Positions 12,860-14,533 of a DNA stretch of 14,533 nucleotides are shown here, in pieces (position 1 is the first letter of the stretch; every line of letters begins with the position of its first letter). Source of the stretch: an uncultured Alphaproteobacteria bacterium (lineage in GTDB: Bacteria; Pseudomonadota; Alphaproteobacteria; Micavibrionales; Micavibrionaceae); assembly GCA_946481105.1 (NCBI GenBank), contig CAMLMM010000050.1, forward strand, positions 1 to 14,533. Direction: 5' to 3'. A model generated the notes under the pieces. That model was not told the origin of the DNA. It ran no database searches and saw only the letters and a list, made by a program, of their open reading frames with translations. The position numbers were made by a program, and so were the translations under genes.

Positions 12860-14533
12860 CTATTGAACTTGCGCAGCGATCTGTTGGGCCATTAATCCGG
12901 CCTGTTCGTATTGACGATCCGGTGTGTCGTGGTCCTGGAATATATCCGGCAGATGAAGGGTGCGTACACGCAGACCGTTATCCATCAAGCCAAGGTTCGC
13001 CAGTGTTTGCAGGACAATCGCGCCGAAGCCGTTTGACGAACCTTCCTCAATAGTGATGAGTGTAGAGTGGTTCGTGGCAAGTTGTTTCAATAAATCGATA
13101 TCGATTGGTTTAGCAAAGCGCGCATCGGCAACAGTCACTGACGTGTTTTTTGTGGCCAGAATATCGGCAGCTTTCAGGCATTCGACCAGACGTGTGCCGT
13201 ACGAGAGCAGGGCGATATCAGTTCCTTCGCGGATAATACGGCCTTTGCCGATTTCGAGTGGCTTACCTTGCGCAGGCAGTTTTATGCCATTGCCTTCGCC
13301 ACGCGGGAAGCGGAATGCCAGCGGGCCATCGTCATAACGTGCGGCGGTGGCCACCATGTGCATGAGTTCCGATTCATCAGCCGGGGCCATCAGGACCATA
13401 TTCGGCAGGCAGCCCAGATAGGCGATATCGAATGCCCCGGCATGGGTCGCGCCATCGGCGCCGACAAGGCCAGCACGATCCATCGCAAAGCGCACCGGCA
13501 GATTCTGAATGCAGACATCGTGGACGACCTGATCATAGGCGCGTTGCAGGAAAGTGGAATAGATGGCCACAAAGGGGCGCAGACCTTCGGTTGCCATGCC
13601 CGCGGCAAAGGTCACGGCATGCTGTTCGGCGATACCGACATCGAAGCAGCGGTCAGGAAATTCCTGGCCGAATAAATCAAGCCCGGTGCCACCCGGCATG
13701 GCGGCGGTAATTGCCACGATTTTTTCATCGCGCTTGGCTTCGGTAATCAGCGATTTGGCAAATATATTGGTATAGGTCGGAGCGATCGCCACGGATTTGC
13801 GTTGTGACCCGGTGATGACATCGAATTTGCTGACGCCATGCATTTTATCCGGTGCGTTTTCAGCTGGACCGTAACCTTTGCCCTTCTGGGTAATTACATG
13901 GAGCAGGACCGGGCCGTCAAAATCAGAATCACGCGCATTTTTAAGGACGGTCACGAGTTCATCCATATTATGGCCGTCAATCGGGCCAACATAATAGAAT
14001 CCCATTTCCTCAAACATCGTGCCATTGCCCATAGCCGCACGGGCGGTTTCTTCGGCGCGGCGGGCGGCCTCACGGAGCGGGGCGGGCAGGCGGTCGGCAA
14101 TCGTTTTAGCGATATCGCGCGCGCCTATATAGGGTTTGGATGACACAAGGCGGGTCAGGTATTTGCTCATCGCGCCGACGGGCGGGGCAATCGACATATC
14201 GTTGTCATTCAGAATGACAATCAGACGGCTTTTCAAATCGCCCGCGTTATTCATGGCTTCATAAGCCATCCCCGCCGAGATGGACCCATCGCCGATAACG
14301 GCTATGACGTGATTGTTATTCGATTGCAGATCGCGCGCAACAGCCATGCCAAGCCCGGCAGAAATTGATGTCGAGCTATGCGCGGCACCGAAAGGGTCGT
14401 ATTCACTCTCGCTGCGCTTGGTAAAGCCGGACAGGCCGCCACCCTGACGGATAGTATGGATACGGTCGCGGCGTCCCGTCAGCATTTTATGCGGGTATGC
14501 CTGATGCCCGACATCCCAGATTAATCTGTCGTC
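12860..14533 (-). CDS. dxs: 1-deoxy-D-xylulose-5-phosphate synthase (N-terminus outside window)
   Basis: Dxs condenses pyruvate and glyceraldehyde 3-phosphate, with thiamine diphosphate, to start the MEP isoprenoid pathway; the product also feeds thiamine and pyridoxal synthesis. The frame stays open to the right edge, giving 557 residues of a protein usually near 640. The visible part begins [16 protein letters not shown], so roughly the first 80 residues are missing. Diphosphate/Mg binding is shown by [18 protein letters not shown]. The acid-base Glu lies in [14 protein letters not shown], followed by [20 protein letters not shown] and FRFPRGEG. The C-terminal domain has [13 protein letters not shown]. 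The ATG at 14485 is internal (within PHKMLTGRR) and is not the start. The stop TAG (12862-12860) abuts that of the convergent gene, and no terminator is seen. Confidence 0.97.
   Translation of the reverse strand, partial: DDRLIWDVGHQAYPHKMLTGRRDRIHTIRQGGGLSGFTKRSESEYDPFGAAHSSTSISAGLGMAVARDLQSNNNHVIAVIGDGSISAGMAYEAMNNAGDLKSRLIVILNDNDMSIAPPVGAMSKYLTRLVSSKPYIGARDIAKTIADRLPAPLREAARRAEETARAAMGNGTMFEEMGFYYVGPIDGHNMDELVTVLKNARDSDFDGPVLLHVITQKGKGYGPAENAPDKMHGVSKFDVITGSQRKSVAIAPTYTNIFAKSLITEAKRDEKIVAITAAMPGGTGLDLFGQEFPDRCFDVGIAEQHAVTFAAGMATEGLRPFVAIYSTFLQRAYDQVVHDVCIQNLPVRFAMDRAGLVGADGATHAGAFDIAYLGCLPNMVLMAPADESELMHMVATAARYDDGPLAFRFPRGEGNGIKLPAQGKPLEIGKGRIIREGTDIALLSYGTRLVECLKAADILATKNTSVTVADARFAKPIDIDLLKQLATNHSTLITIEEGSSNGFGAIVLQTLANLGLMDNGLRVRTLHLPDIFQDHDTPDRQYEQAGLMAQQIAAQVQ

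Noticed and set aside
12860..14485. dxs starting at the ATG at 14485
   Set aside because: Conserved Dxs sequence ([11 protein letters not shown]) continues in frame upstream to the window edge, so this Met is internal.

Overview
The window looks like a piece of an alphaproteobacterial chromosome of intermediate GC content. The core of it is two conserved housekeeping runs that diverge from one point near 5.5 kb. Leftwards (minus strand) runs ffh-rpsP-rimM-trmD-rplS, which covers SRP GTPase, ribosomal protein bS16, 16S processing factor, tRNA m1G37 methyltransferase and ribosomal protein bL19. Rightwards (plus strand) runs dapF ... mtaB-ftsY. This is a common alphaproteobacterial arrangement, and the proteins (the ACGNATRC motif of DapF, the Gly-rich basic C-terminus of Ffh) fit that class. 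A deep-branching, Micavibrio-like lineage is possible, but the sequence alone does not establish it.

Layout. 1-191: the 3' end of an unrecognised plus-strand gene, followed by a terminator. 300-572: a small hypothetical gene, convergent with another hypothetical gene at 573-1070 (minus); their stop codons touch. 1151-5430: the ffh-to-rplS ribosome/SRP operon on the minus strand. It is interrupted between trmD and rplS by an opposite-strand gene for a small membrane protein (1720-2211). A REP-like palindrome lies between rpsP and rimM. 5431-5581: the divergent promoter region of ffh and dapF. 5582-6403: dapF. 6404-9418: a minus-strand, tightly spaced cluster of four unrecognised genes whose products appear to be diverged paralogs of one another. 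9496-12002: mtaB and ftsY. 12041-12859: an unrecognised plus-strand gene. 12860-14533: dxs on the minus strand, with its N-terminal end outside the window.

How the genes work together. Ffh and FtsY are the two GTPases of co-translational membrane targeting. RpsP, RplS, RimM, TrmD and MtaB build the ribosome or modify tRNA position 37 and so serve translation. DapF supplies meso-diaminopimelate for lysine and peptidoglycan, and Dxs starts isoprenoid synthesis. The unrecognised genes sit exactly at the joints of this housekeeping block (rplS|trmD, dapF|mtaB, ftsY|dxs), mostly on the strand opposite to their neighbours, as expected of lineage-specific insertions.

The most notable observations are: the four-member paralogous family between dapF and mtaB; genes without a Shine-Dalgarno sequence whose predicted promoters place transcription start at the start codon (candidate leaderless mRNAs); the antisense gene nested in the trmD-rplS interval; and a palindrome overlapping the predicted -10 box of rplS. 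No tRNA, rRNA, CRISPR array, transposase or insertion-sequence end was seen, and no gene-free stretch exceeds 300 bases.
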